Shown piece by piece: positions 18,168 to 27,305 of a stretch of DNA of 64,000 bases. This DNA is from Pseudomonas sp. MTM4. Lineage in GTDB: Bacteria > Pseudomonadota > Gammaproteobacteria > Pseudomonadales > Pseudomonadaceae. The notes below the pieces were generated by a model, which ran no database searches, had not been told where the DNA came from, and was given only the letters and a program-made list of their open reading frames with translations. Every line of letters begins with the position of its first letter. Positions within the stretch are counted from its first letter, which is position 1. The position numbers were made by a program, and so were the translations under genes. The stretch is from the NCBI RefSeq assembly GCF_019355055.1, contig NZ_CP048411.1:4325001-4389000 (forward strand). The letters run 5' to 3'.

Positions 18168-18494
18168 ATGGATATCATCGAAACCATCAAAGAGCAGATC
18201 GAAAAGAACCCGGTGCTGCTGTACATGAAAGGCTCGCCCAACGCGCCGCAGTGCGGCTTTTCCGCCCGCGCGACACAGGCCGTTATGGGCTGCGGCGAGA
18301 AGTTCGCTTACGTCGACATCCTGCAGAATCCAGAGATTCGCGCTAACTTGCCGAAGTACGCCAACTGGCCGACCTTCCCGCAGCTGTGGGTCGATGGCGA
18401 GCTGGTCGGTGGTAGCGACATCATTCTGGAAATGTTCGAGAAAGGTGAGCTGCAGCCGCTGATCAAGCAGGCTGTGGAAAAAGCCGGCGCCTGA
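18168..18494 (+). CDS. grxD: Monothiol glutaredoxin
   Basis: 108 residues with the CGFS active site (Cys29 in QCGFSARA) and the glutathione-binding features WPTFPQLWVDG and GGSDI. CGFS glutaredoxins coordinate a bridging [2Fe-2S] cluster with glutathione and deliver it to target proteins. Its location next to bfr and bfd is consistent with iron-sulfur and iron homeostasis. GAGGTG precedes the start. Confidence 0.96.
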   Translation: MDIIETIKEQIEKNPVLLYMKGSPNAPQCGFSARATQAVMGCGEKFAYVDILQNPEIRANLPKYANWPTFPQLWVDGELVGGSDIILEMFEKGELQPLIKQAVEKAGA

Positions 18495-18512
18495 TCGCGA
18501 CGCGTTGTCAAA

Positions 18513-18536
18513 ACCCGCCAAACGGCGGGTTTTTTG
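18513..18536 (+). terminator. Terminator after grxD
   Basis: The stem AACCCGCC/GGCGGGTT with an AAAC loop is followed by TTTT, 19 bp past the stop codon. Confidence 0.9.
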
Positions 18537-18618
18537 TGGCTGCTACTCTGTATTTCGAGGCGCTGGAAGCTTCGGTATCCGCCACCGGACGCGCTCATCG
18601 TGGCTCGCACCAAAAACG

Positions 18619-18646
18619 AAAACGGGAGCCGATGGCTCCCGTTTTT
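18619..18646 (-). terminator. Terminator after bfr
   Basis: The stem AAAACGGGAGCC/GGCTCCCGTTTT carries T tracts on both strands. On the minus strand it follows the bfr stop codon by 15 bp. Confidence 0.88.
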
Positions 18647-18661
18647 ACAGCAGAAGGATGG

Positions 18662-19132
18662 TTACTTGTCCATTTGAGACTGCAGGTAATTTTCCATACC
18701 GACCTTGTCGATCAGGCTCAGCTGGGTTTCCAGCCAGTCGATGTGCTCTTCCTCTGACTCAAGGATGTCTTCAAGCAATTCGCGGCTACCGTAGTCTCCG
18801 ACACTTTCGCAGTAAGCGATGGCGACCTTGAGATCTTGCACGCCGCCCTGTTCCAGCTTGAGGTCGCAATCGAGCATTTCACGGGTATTTTCGCCGATCA
18901 GCAGCTTGCCCAGGTCCTGCAGGTTGGGCAGGCCTTCTAGAAAGAGGATGCGCTTGATCAGCTTGTCCGCATGCTTCATCTCGTCGATGGATTCTTCGTA
19001 CTCGTGCTTGCCGAGCTTGCCCAGACCCCAGTCTTCGTACATGCGGGCATGCAAAAAATACTGGTTGATAGCGACCAGTTCGTTGCCGAGAATTTTGTTC
19101 AGGTGCTGGATGACTAGCTTGTCGCCTTTCAT
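18662..19132 (-). CDS. bfr: Bacterioferritin
   Basis: Iron-storage protein of 156 residues, forming a haem-containing 24-mer. All ferroxidase ligands are present: Glu18, Glu51, His54, Glu94, Glu127 and His130. The haem-ligand methionine Met52 ([12 protein letters not shown]) is also present, so this is a haem-binding and catalytic BfrB-type subunit. It is followed by its own terminator and preceded, in the same direction, by bfd, whose product releases iron from Bfr. Confidence 0.97.
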   Translation of the reverse strand: MKGDKLVIQHLNKILGNELVAINQYFLHARMYEDWGLGKLGKHEYEESIDEMKHADKLIKRILFLEGLPNLQDLGKLLIGENTREMLDCDLKLEQGGVQDLKVAIAYCESVGDYGSRELLEDILESEEEHIDWLETQLSLIDKVGMENYLQSQMDK

Positions 19133-19285
19133 GTCGGTGTCCTGCGTCGAATCATGTGCGTATTGCGCGCAGTCTGGCCACGAAGATAGGTCCTGTCAAA
19201 CCTAAGTCATTGAATGTTAAAGGGTAAACCGGAATAAGAATAAGTCTGTTCCGCGACTCGATGGCAACGTCTTGATTTGCAGGCA

Positions 19286-19310
19286 GAAAAAAGCCGGGCA
19301 TGTGCCCGGC
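19286..19310 (-). terminator. Terminator after bfd
   Basis: The stem GCCGGGCA/TGTGCCCGGC is followed on the minus strand by a T run, 20 bp past the bfd stop. It separates bfd from bfr, which therefore needs its own promoter. Confidence 0.87.
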
Positions 19311-19329
19311 TCGGGAAAACTATTTTGTA

Positions 19330-19548
19330 TCAGGCGGGTGCGAAGCCGACCGGATAGGCGAGGGGGGCGTTGGCGCTCTGGATATCGCTCAAGGTCTCGC
19401 GGACGACCTGCTTGGCGACGCAGGCGCATTTCCCGCATTGAGTCGCTACGCCCGTAGCTTCACGCACTTCACGATAGCTGCAGCAACCTTCATAGATAGC
19501 GTCACGGATCTGACCGTCGGTTACACCTTGGCAAAGACAGACGTACAT
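19330..19548 (-). CDS. bfd: Bacterioferritin-associated ferredoxin
   Basis: 72 residues. The [2Fe-2S] ligands Cys4, Cys6, Cys38 and Cys41 follow the Bfd pattern CxC-x31-CxxC, with further cysteines 22, 23 and 43. Bfd docks on bacterioferritin and passes electrons to the haem so that stored ferric iron is mobilised under iron starvation. A good Fur box lies 44 bp upstream of the start, fitting that role. The C-terminal dozen residues after SDIQSAN are variable in the family. Confidence 0.96.
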   Translation of the reverse strand: MYVCLCQGVTDGQIRDAIYEGCCSYREVREATGVATQCGKCACVAKQVVRETLSDIQSANAPLAYPVGFAPA

Positions 19549-19591
19549 AAAAATACCCGTTGAGCCTGTTTGATGTCGGCGATGCTAAACA

Positions 19592-19608
19592 GAATGAGAA
19601 TGATTGTC
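19592..19608 (-). promoter_or_regulatory. Putative Fur box upstream of bfd
   Basis: GAATGAGAATGATTGTC matches 13 of 17 positions of the TAATGATAATCATTATC core of the Fur consensus. It lies 44-60 bp before the bfd start, so it should repress bfd when iron is plentiful. Confidence 0.75.
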
Positions 19609-19761
19609 AAAGCATCTCGGCCGAGCGGTTTTTCACCCAAACGGTCAGCTTTCGCCTCCCCGATTGCAGGACATTGGCATGGCGAGTCGCTAAAATTGCG
19701 AAGTTCTTCGCGCTTTAGAATCCGGGTCGATCGACCGGGTGGGCGCTAGGCCGGTGCCAGC

Positions 19762-20901
19762 ATGCAGTTAAGCGTCCCAACCCTCATCGTCGCCGACATC
19801 TATGTGATGCTGCTGGTGGCGCTTTTGATGTTCCTGGCCTGGCGTAGCGGCCGTCGCGAGCCGACGCTCGGTTATCTCTGCCTGACGCTTTTTCTCGGTG
19901 TCGTCTCCACGGCGCTGGGCGCGCTGCGCAACATGGGCATCGACTGGATGCCTATCGTCTTGGGTAACTCGCTGCTGGTGTTGGCGCTGGCCTTCAACTG
20001 GACGGCAATGCGCGTGTTCGCCGGTCGCGAGCCGCACTGGCAAGGGATCGTTGCTGCTCCACTGATCTGGGCGGGTCTCTGTCTGTTTCCGGCCTTCTTC
20101 GATGCGGATGCGCTGCGGTTGCGGATCGCTACGCTGTCGCTGTTCACCATCATTTATATAGGCCTGGCCATGGCGGAACTGTGGCGTAGCCGGCAGGTGA
20201 TCCAGGTTTCCCTGCACCCGGCCCTGGTGCTGATGGCGATGCATATCGCGGTCTATACCTTGCGCATCCCATTCGATCATGGCCGTCCCTTCGAGGCGTC
20301 CGGGCAGTTCAACTTCTTCGCTCTGGTGATCTTCGAAACCATGCTCTACGCAGTGGGCATCGCCTTCGTGACCTTGGCTATGGTGCGCGAGCGAGCCGAG
20401 TTGGAGTACCGCCAGGCGTCGCTCAGCGATCCGTTGACTGGAGTCGGCAATCGGCGGGCCTTCGTCGAGCATGGCGAGCGGCTGTTGCTGCGTTGTCGCG
20501 ACTCTGGACAGCAGGTGATGTTGCTGCTCTGCGACCTGGATCAGTTCAAGCGCCTCAATGACACCTTTGGCCACAAGGCCGGCGACCATGCGCTGATCAG
20601 CTTTTGTCAGGTGATGAAGTCGCGCATGCGCCGGCAGGATGTCTTCGGACGAATAGGCGGTGAAGAATTCGCCTGCCTGCTGGCGGATGCCGATGCCCGG
20701 GTCGCCCGCGACGTGGCCGAGCGCATCCGCAGCGAGTTCGCCAACCTGCCATTCAGTCAGTCCGGCATCCTTAGTGTCAGCATTGGCGTGAGTGATACGG
20801 CGCGTGCCGGCTACAGCCTGGACCGCCTAATGGGCGAAGCAGATCGGGCCCTTTATGAGGCCAAGGCGGCGGGGCGTAATTGTGTCCGGGTGGCCATTTA
20901 A
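19762..20901 (+). CDS. Membrane-anchored diguanylate cyclase (GGDEF)
   Basis: 379 residues. Six to seven hydrophobic segments fill residues 5-210 and form a membrane sensory region without a recognised named domain. The catalytic domain (about 220-378) has the active site RIGGEEF and, five residues before it, the intact inhibitory I-site RRQD, so product inhibition by c-di-GMP is expected. It synthesises c-di-GMP from two GTP. The start has only a weak ribosome binding site (AGGCCGG). The stop codon TAA lies exactly at the border of a 258-bp inverted-repeat element, which may have trimmed or replaced the original end of the gene. Confidence 0.93.
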   Translation: MQLSVPTLIVADIYVMLLVALLMFLAWRSGRREPTLGYLCLTLFLGVVSTALGALRNMGIDWMPIVLGNSLLVLALAFNWTAMRVFAGREPHWQGIVAAPLIWAGLCLFPAFFDADALRLRIATLSLFTIIYIGLAMAELWRSRQVIQVSLHPALVLMAMHIAVYTLRIPFDHGRPFEASGQFNFFALVIFETMLYAVGIAFVTLAMVRERAELEYRQASLSDPLTGVGNRRAFVEHGERLLLRCRDSGQQVMLLLCDLDQFKRLNDTFGHKAGDHALISFCQVMKSRMRRQDVFGRIGGEEFACLLADADARVARDVAERIRSEFANLPFSQSGILSVSIGVSDTARAGYSLDRLMGEADRALYEAKAAGRNCVRVAI

Positions 20902-21156
20902 CAGGCCGCTGAAAAACTACCTGCGTTGGCAGTACTGCGTTAAAAACAGGCTCGGCGAGCCGCTTGCGGCTAACGCGCTTTAGCGCGGCCCGGAGGGCGA
21001 ACGAAGTGGGTATTGCTCACCTAGACCACTAGACTCCGTGTCTCTCGCCTGTCTGATTCGCTACGCTCACCCTTCGGGCCAGCCTGCGGCTGTTACTCCC
21101 GTTGGTCGTTGCGCCTTGTCTTGCCTGCCTCGCCTACGTTTTCAACGGCCTGTTAA
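20899..21156. mobile_element. 258-bp non-autonomous element with terminal inverted repeats (MITE-like)
   Basis: Left end TAACAGGCCGCTGAAAAAC (from 20899) and right end GTTTTCAACGGCCTGTTA (to 21155/21156) are near-perfect inverted repeats. The interior is rich in secondary structure (GCTTGCGGC, GCGCTTTAGCGC, CGCTACGCTCACCCTTCGGG) and has no coding frame of note. Size, ends and lack of a transposase gene fit a miniature inverted-repeat element or a large palindromic intergenic repeat. The left end coincides with the stop codon of the GGDEF gene. Confidence 0.75.
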
Positions 21157-21215
21157 GCCAGCAGCCTGCCGCCGCGGTTTGCTAGACTGCGCCCCTTTTT
21201 CCAGGTGACGCTCCC

Positions 21216-21755
21216 ATGGCCCTGCAAGCGACTCCCTATAAGGTCGAACTCAACCTGACCGATCTCGATCGCGGCGTTTACGAAAACCTGCGCTTCACCG
21301 TGGCGCGCCATCCGTCCGAAACCGAGGAGCGCCTGGGTATCCGGCTGATCGCCTATGCGCTGTGGTACGGCGAGCAGCTGGCCTTCGGCCGAGGGCTTTC
21401 CGATGTGGACGAGCCGGCGCTATGGGAAAAGAGCCTGGATGGCCGCGTGTTGCACTGGATTGAAGTCGGCCAGCCGGATGCCGAACGCCTGACCTGGTGC
21501 TCCCGGCGTGCCGAGCGTGTCAGCCTGGTGGCCTACGGCAACCTGCGAGTCTGGCAGGGCAAGGTGGTCGATGCGGTGAAAGGGTTGAAGAACCTGTCCA
21601 TCGCCGCCATCGAGTCGGACAGTCTCGCCGAGCTGGTCAAGGATCTGCCGCGCAGTATTCAGTGGGGCGTGATGATCAGTGACGGCACGCTGTTCATCAC
21701 CGACGAGCGCGGCCAGTTCGAAGTTTCCCTGCAATGGCTGCTCGGCGAGCGTTGA
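21216..21755 (+). CDS. YaeQ-family protein
   Basis: 179 residues matching the YaeQ family throughout: YKVELNLTDLDRGVYE, TVARHPSETEERLGIRLIAYAL, HWIEVGQP and the C-terminal FITDERGQFEVSLQWL. YaeQ has a PD-(D/E)XK nuclease-like fold; its cellular role is unsettled (overproduction suppresses loss of RfaH). AGGTGA precedes the start. recJ begins 33 bp downstream, so the two may be co-transcribed. Confidence 0.92.
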   Translation: MALQATPYKVELNLTDLDRGVYENLRFTVARHPSETEERLGIRLIAYALWYGEQLAFGRGLSDVDEPALWEKSLDGRVLHWIEVGQPDAERLTWCSRRAERVSLVAYGNLRVWQGKVVDAVKGLKNLSIAAIESDSLAELVKDLPRSIQWGVMISDGTLFITDERGQFEVSLQWLLGER

Positions 21756-21788
21756 GTTCTCCTGTCCCTTCGATTTGTTGACCGAAAA

Positions 21789-23504
21789 ATGCGTATAGAA
21801 CACCGTTCATTGCCTGCGACCCTGCCTGACCTGGGCGACCTGCCTCCGCTACTGACGCGCCTGTACGCGGCGCGCGGCGTTCAGTCGGTAGCCGAACTGG
21901 ATAAGGGTCTGGCGCGGCTGATTCCCTATGGCCAACTGAAGGGCATCGATGCGGCCGTGTCGCTATTGGCCGAGGCGCTTGAGCAGCGTCAGCGTATTCT
22001 GTTCGTCGGCGATTTCGATGCGGACGGCGCCACCGCCAGTACGGTTGGCGTGCTCGGCTTGCGCCAGTTGGGTGCGGCGCATGTGGATTATCTCGTCCCC
22101 AATCGCTTCGAATATGGCTACGGCCTGACGCCTGAAATCGTTGCCGTGGCGCTCGAGCGTCAGCCCGACCTGCTGGTGACGGTGGACAACGGCATTTCCA
22201 GCGTGGACGGCGTGGCTGCGGCCAAGGCGGCGGGGCTCAAGGTGCTGGTGACCGACCATCACCTGCCGGGGCACGAGCTACCGACGGCTGATGCCATCGT
22301 CAATCCCAACCAGCCGGAATGCGCGTTCCCCAGCAAGTGCATCGCTGGCGTCGGGGTGATCTTTTACGTGCTGTTGGCTCTACGCGCGGCGCTGCGTGAA
22401 AAGGGCTGGTTCAACCGTAATGGTTGGGCCGAGCCGAACCTGGCCGAGCTGCTGGATCTGGTGGCGCTGGGCAGCGTCGCCGACGTGGTCCCTTTGGATG
22501 CGAACAACCGCATCCTGGTGCATCAAGGTTTGGCACGGATTCGCGCGGGGCGGGCGCGCCCCGGCTTGCGTGCGATCCTCGAAGTCGCCGGACGTGACCA
22601 CAAGCGCATCACTTCAACCGATCTTGGTTTCATCCTCGGCCCACGGCTGAACGCGGCGGGGCGCCTGGACGACATGGCGCTGGGCATCGAATGCCTGCTC
22701 TGTGAAGACGAAGCACTGGCGCGCGACATGGCCGTACAGCTCGACCAGCTCAACCAGGACCGCAAGGGTATCGAGCAGGGCATGCAGCGCGAGGCACTGG
22801 AGCAGCTCAAGGATTTGCCGCACGACGATATGCCGTTCGGCCTTTGTCTGTTCGAGTCGGATTGGCACCAAGGCGTCATTGGCATCCTCGCTTCGCGTCT
22901 GAAGGAGCGCTATTACCGGCCAACGATTGCCTTCGCCGATGCGGGGGACGGGATTCTAAAAGGCTCGGCGCGCTCGGTGCCGGGCTTCCATATTCGCGAT
23001 GCGCTGGATGCAGTCGCAGCGCGCCATCCCGGTCTGATCAGCAAATTCGGCGGCCATGCAATGGCGGCCGGTCTGTCGTTGCCGCAAGCCAACTTCGACA
23101 CCTTTGCGGCGGCGTTCGATGCCGAGGTTCGGCGCCAGTTGTGCGAGGACGACCTCACCGGTCGATTGCTGACCGATGGTCAGCTCAGCATCGAAGAATT
23201 TCATCTGGAGCTGGCCAAGGCGCTACGCAATGCGGGACCCTGGGGGCAGCATTTCCCCGAGCCGGTATTCCATGGGGTGTTTCAGTTGGTGCAACAGCGC
23301 CTGGTCGGCGAAAAGCACCTGAAGTTGGTGCTCAAGAGCGAATGCGGCTCTCTGAGCCTAGATGGCATCGCCTTTAATATCGACCGGGACATCTGGCCCA
23401 ACCCAAATGTGCGTTGGGCCGATCTGGCCTACAAGCTGGACGTCAACGAATTTCGCGGGCGCGAAAGCGTGCAGTTGTTGGTCGCGCATATCGCGGCGCG
23501 TTGA
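21789..23504 (+). CDS. recJ: Single-stranded-DNA-specific 5'-3' exonuclease RecJ
   Basis: 571 residues, normal length. DHH phosphoesterase motifs: motif I GDFDADGATAST (from Gly74), motif II VTVDNGISS, motif III VTDHHLPG (His157-His158) and the DHHA1-domain KFGGHAMAAGLSL further on. The C-terminal OB-fold region ends at QLLVAHIAAR. RecJ degrades 5' single strands in RecF-pathway recombination and in mismatch and base excision repair. The ribosome binding site is weak. Confidence 0.97.
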   Translation: MRIEHRSLPATLPDLGDLPPLLTRLYAARGVQSVAELDKGLARLIPYGQLKGIDAAVSLLAEALEQRQRILFVGDFDADGATASTVGVLGLRQLGAAHVDYLVPNRFEYGYGLTPEIVAVALERQPDLLVTVDNGISSVDGVAAAKAAGLKVLVTDHHLPGHELPTADAIVNPNQPECAFPSKCIAGVGVIFYVLLALRAALREKGWFNRNGWAEPNLAELLDLVALGSVADVVPLDANNRILVHQGLARIRAGRARPGLRAILEVAGRDHKRITSTDLGFILGPRLNAAGRLDDMALGIECLLCEDEALARDMAVQLDQLNQDRKGIEQGMQREALEQLKDLPHDDMPFGLCLFESDWHQGVIGILASRLKERYYRPTIAFADAGDGILKGSARSVPGFHIRDALDAVAARHPGLISKFGGHAMAAGLSLPQANFDTFAAAFDAEVRRQLCEDDLTGRLLTDGQLSIEEFHLELAKALRNAGPWGQHFPEPVFHGVFQLVQQRLVGEKHLKLVLKSECGSLSLDGIAFNIDRDIWPNPNVRWADLAYKLDVNEFRGRESVQLLVAHIAAR

Positions 23505-23560
23505 GTATTGCGTTTTGATGCGTGGGCATCCGCCGCCTGGGTGTCGTGACGACCTTTTCC

Positions 23561-23759
23561 CCTCACCCTAGCCCTCTCCCTCAGGGGACTGGTCCGAGTT
23601 CGCATGGCCTATAGCGTTGGACCGAACGAGGGCAGTAAGGCAGCCGCATAAATTGCCCTCACGCGAAACGATCACTCCAGCATAATCAGGCTAGGCACGC
23701 AGCCGTTCGAAACAACACCGATCTAACTCTCGCCCCACCGGGGAGAGGGCTGGGGCGAT
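23561..23759. repeat. Inverted-repeat element in a 453-bp gene-free stretch
   Basis: CCTCACCCTAGCCCTCTCCC (23561-23580) and GGGAGAGGGCTGGGGCGA (from 23741) are inverted copies about 160 bp apart. This is the CCCTAGCCCTCTCCC family of dispersed palindromic repeats common in pseudomonads and other high-GC bacteria. The rest of 23505-23957 shows no convincing open frame; the last 100 bp should hold the promoter of the flavin oxidoreductase gene. Confidence 0.65.
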
Positions 23760-23957
23760 GGAGCGTGGCAACCCACTACGCAGAGCCCACGCCAAACACG
23801 CATGCGCTTCTAGCCCGCAGCCACATCCAGTCCACCATCAACCCCGCAACACGCCGTCACCGATTCATTCACCAAGCGCAGCCGTGACCAGGCAAGATCG
23901 TCGAAACAGTCTGTACTGAGGGATGTCCAACCCGCATCCAACGCAGTCGAGGTTTCC

Positions 23958-25067
23958 ATGACACAGCTTTTCCAACCACTCACTCTGCGCCAGTTGACGT
24001 TGCCCAACCGCATTGCTGTTTCGCCCATGTGCCAGTACTCGGCCAAGGCCGGTATGGCTAACGACTGGCATCTGGTGCATCTGGGCAGCCGCGCGGTAGG
24101 CGGTGCGGGCCTGGTCATCATCGAGGCGACCGCCGTTACCGCCGACGGGCGTATTTCTCCAGAAGATCTCGGCATCTGGTCTGACGACCATGTCGAGCCG
24201 CTGCGCCGAATCACGCGCTTCCTACATGCTCAAGGCTCGGTTGCCGGGATTCAGTTGGCCCATGCCGGGCGCAAGGCGAGCACCTGGCAGCCTTGGCTTG
24301 GGCGGCACGGCAGCGTTCCGATCGCTGCTGGCGGCTGGACGCCGGTCGGCCCGTCCACCATTGCCTTCGATCCGGAGCATGCTGTGCCTACTGCGCTGGA
24401 CGAGGCGGGGATCAAGGAGGTCATTCAGGCCTTCGTGCGCGCCGCCGAACGCGCGCTGGCGGCGGGCTTCAAGATCGCCGAAGTGCATGCTGCCCACGGC
24501 TATCTGCTGCATCAGTTCCTGTCGCCTTTGTCCAACCAGCGCCAGGATGGCTACGGCGGCTCGTTCGACAACCGCATTCGACTGCTACTGGAAGTGACTC
24601 AGGCGGTGAGGGGCGTGTGGCCGGAAGAGTTGCCATTGTTCGTCCGGCTGTCGGCGACCGACTGGGTTCAGGACGGCTGGAACGCCGAAGAAACCGTCGA
24701 ACTGGCCCGTCGCCTCAAAGCCATAGGCGTGGATCTGATCGACGTGTCTTCTGGCGGCACCGCCGTCAATGCCGAGATTCCAGTTGGGCCCGGTTACCAG
24801 ACGCAGTTCGCCGAACAGGTCCGGCGCGAGGCGGGTATCGCCACCGGTACCGTCGGGATGATCACCGAGGCGGTCCAGGCCGAACACATTCTGCGCACTG
24901 GGCAGGCCGATTTGATCCTGCTGGCCCGCGAGCTGTTACGCGATCCGTATTGGCCGCTGCATGCCGCCGAAGATCTGCGTGATAACTCAGTGCCCTGGCC
25001 TGCGCAATACGTGCGCGCCGCCCATCGAAATACGCCGATTCGGCAGGTTCCCGATTCGCTCGATTGA
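23958..25067 (+). CDS. NADH:flavin oxidoreductase, Old Yellow Enzyme family (YqjM/XenA-like)
   Basis: 369 residues forming an FMN TIM barrel. Motifs: LPNRIAVSPMCQYSA (with the Cys that tunes FMN in the thermophilic-like/YqjM class), the substrate-binding HAGRKAS, EVHAAHGYLLHQFLSP, and the phosphate-binding end of the barrel near GMITEAVQAEHI. Such enzymes reduce activated C=C bonds of enones, nitro compounds and xenobiotics with NAD(P)H. GAGG lies before the start. Downstream is a DUF533 gene, 32 bp away. Confidence 0.92.
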   Translation: MTQLFQPLTLRQLTLPNRIAVSPMCQYSAKAGMANDWHLVHLGSRAVGGAGLVIIEATAVTADGRISPEDLGIWSDDHVEPLRRITRFLHAQGSVAGIQLAHAGRKASTWQPWLGRHGSVPIAAGGWTPVGPSTIAFDPEHAVPTALDEAGIKEVIQAFVRAAERALAAGFKIAEVHAAHGYLLHQFLSPLSNQRQDGYGGSFDNRIRLLLEVTQAVRGVWPEELPLFVRLSATDWVQDGWNAEETVELARRLKAIGVDLIDVSSGGTAVNAEIPVGPGYQTQFAEQVRREAGIATGTVGMITEAVQAEHILRTGQADLILLARELLRDPYWPLHAAEDLRDNSVPWPAQYVRAAHRNTPIRQVPDSLD

Positions 25068-25099
25068 ATCCGGTTCATTCTTTTTTGCAGGAGACACTC

Positions 25100-25846
25100 A
25101 TGAAAACCAGCGGTTTGCTCGATCAGTTGCTTAAGTCCGGTCAGGATCTACTGCAGAAACAGCAGGGGTCGGTTTCGCGGCAATCGAATCCCCCGGGCGG
25201 CGGTTCGCTCGGCGGCATTCTCTCGGGAGCGGGTGGTTCCCTCGGTGGGATTCTAGGTGGCGGCGGTGGCGGGCGTGGCGCGATGGCGGCCGGAGCGCTC
25301 GGGATGTTGCTGGGAAGCAAGAGTGGGCGCCGCATGGGCGGTAAGGCTGTCACCTATGGCGGCTTGGCCGCACTCGGCATGCTGGCCTACAAGGCCTATG
25401 GCAACTGGCAGGCGCAGCAGGCCGGCGCGGCGCGAACGAGCACTATGCAGGCCGAACCGAAGACGGTCGATCGGCTGCCGCCCGAACAGGTGGAAGAGCA
25501 CAGTCGGGGCATCCTCCGAGCACTGGTCGCGGCGGCCAAGGCTGACGGTCATGTCGACGATCAGGAGCGCAAGATGATCGAGGCAGAGTTCGCACAGCTG
25601 ACCGGCGACCCCGAGCTGCAGCACTGGCTCGAAGCGGAGCTGAACAAGCCGCTGGATCCGGTCGAAGTCGCCGCTGCCGCCACCACGCCGGAAATGGCCT
25701 CGGAAATGTATCTGGCCAGTGTGCTGATGGTCGACGAAGAGCACTTCATGGAACGCGCCTACCTGGACGAACTGGCCCGTCAGCTCAAGCTCGACGCAGG
25801 GTTGAAAGCCGAACTGGAAAGCCAGGTGCGCGGCGTCTCGGCCTAA
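25100..25846 (+). CDS. DUF533/TerB-like protein (YebE family), membrane-associated
   Basis: 248 residues from the ATG at 25100, supported by GGAG at 25091-25094; the frame opens at 25064 but lacks a ribosome binding site there. Residues 30-75 are extremely glycine-rich (repeated GGSLGGILSG/GGGGG). A short hydrophobic segment follows (AMAAGALGMLLG...GGLAALGMLAYKAYG). The C-terminal 120 residues form a TerB-like helical domain (AAKADGHVDDQERKMI). E. coli YebE is an inner-membrane envelope-stress protein; function otherwise unknown. Confidence 0.85.
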   Translation: MKTSGLLDQLLKSGQDLLQKQQGSVSRQSNPPGGGSLGGILSGAGGSLGGILGGGGGGRGAMAAGALGMLLGSKSGRRMGGKAVTYGGLAALGMLAYKAYGNWQAQQAGAARTSTMQAEPKTVDRLPPEQVEEHSRGILRALVAAAKADGHVDDQERKMIEAEFAQLTGDPELQHWLEAELNKPLDPVEVAAAATTPEMASEMYLASVLMVDEEHFMERAYLDELARQLKLDAGLKAELESQVRGVSA

Positions 25847-26003
25847 TGTCGGTCAGGGGGCCTGATTATGGCCCCCACCATTTTTGGCTTTTCAACCGAG
25901 CTTGACATTCATCGCGCCAGCGATCCCGCACGGGCTGTCAGCCGCAGTCTGCTGCGCTATAATCGTCGGCTTTTCAAAACGTCCGCTTGAGAGCTGCCTA
26001 TCT

Positions 26004-27099
26004 ATGGAAATCAACCCGATCCTCAACAGCATCAAGGACCTGTCCGACCGCACCCAGTCAATTCGGGGGTATCTTTGACTACGATCAAAAGCATGATCGT
26101 CTCGTCGAAGTAAACCGCGAACTCGAAGACCCTAACGTCTGGAACAACCCTGAGTACGCCCAGAATCTGGGCCGTGAGCGCGCCACCCTGGCACTGATCG
26201 TCGAAACCATCGACGACCTCACAAGCAGTCTGGCCGACTCCCGTGACCTGCTCGACATGGCCGTCGAAGAAGACGACCAGGGTGCGGTAGACGACGTCGC
26301 CGCCGAGCTGGACCGTCTGCGCGGCATCCTCGAAGGGCTGGAATTCCGCCGCATGTTCAGCGGCGACATGGACCCCAACAACGCCTACCTCGATATCCAG
26401 GCCGGCTCCGGCGGTACCGAGGCTCAGGACTGGGCCAACATGCTGCTGCGCATGTACCTGCGCTGGGCCGACAAGCACGGCTTCGACGCGACCATCATGG
26501 AGCTGTCCGAGGGCGAAGTTGCCGGCATCAAGGGCGCCACGCTGCATATCAAGGGCGAATATGCCTTCGGTTGGCTACGCACCGAGATCGGCGTGCACCG
26601 CCTGGTGCGCAAGAGCCCGTTCGACTCCGGTAATCGCCGTCACACCTCGTTCACGGCTGTGTTCGTTTCGCCGGAAATCGATGACAACATCGAGATCGAG
26701 ATCAACCCGGCGGACCTGCGCATCGACACCTACCGTTCATCCGGTGCCGGCGGTCAGCACGTCAACACCACCGACTCGGCAGTGCGCATCACCCACGTGC
26801 CGACCAACACTGTGGTCAGCTGCCAGAACGAACGTTCCCAGCACGCCAACAAGGACACCGCCATGAAAATGCTGCGGGCCAAGCTGTACGAGCAGGAGAT
26901 GCAGAAGCGCAACGCCGCCTCCCAGGCGCTGGAAGACACCAAGTCGGACATCGGCTGGGGCCACCAGATTCGTTCTTACGTGCTCGATGCTTCGCGGATC
27001 AAGGACCTGCGTACCGGAATAGAACGCAGCGACTGCGACAAGGTGCTGGACGGGGATATTGACGAGTACCTCGAAGCCAGCCTGAAACAAGGGCTGTAA
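26004..27099 (+). CDS. prfB: Peptide chain release factor 2, with programmed +1 frameshift
   Basis: Translation starts at ATG 26004 and meets an in-frame TGA at 26076-26078 after 24 codons. The site CGG GGG TAT CTT TGA C is the classical RF2 autoregulatory frameshift: an internal Shine-Dalgarno (GGGGG), then a slippery CTT before TGA followed by C. Skipping T26076 puts the ribosome in the frame 26077-27099, giving a 364-residue product. RF2 recognises UGA and UAA: the SPF tripeptide is in RKSPFDSGN and the peptidyl-hydrolysis GGQ motif in [13 protein letters not shown]. When RF2 is scarce the TGA is read slowly and frameshifting rises. This is not a sequencing error. Confidence 0.98.
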
Positions 27100-27164
27100 G
27101 GCAGAACATTCGATGGCCACGGACCTTCCCGACGCGGGAGCGTCTGGCCGAAGCGATTCCGGAG

Positions 27165-27240
27165 CGTAGGGTGGGCTTCAGCCCACCGGAACGGGCAATA
27201 CTGGTGGGCTGAAGCGGAACGCCGCTCGGCCCACCCTACG
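27165..27240. repeat. Palindromic GTAGGGTGGGCTTCAGCCCACC repeat, copy 1
   Basis: CGTAGGGTGGGCTTCAGCC (from 27165) is mirrored by GGCCCACCCTACG at 27228-27240, with an inner GGTGGGCTGAAGC unit. The same family occurs at 60924-61052. It is a dispersed intergenic palindromic repeat between prfB and lysS and can fold into a stable hairpin. Confidence 0.85.
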
Positions 27241-27305
27241 TCCTCCAGCCCCACCTACGAGATCACCCATTTCGATTCACCATTACGCGCCAGGCATTTG
27301 AAACT

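Noticed and set aside
26076..26078. Stop codon interpreted as a nonsense mutation in prfB
   Set aside because: The flanking GGGGG...CTTTGAC is the known RF2 programmed frameshift.
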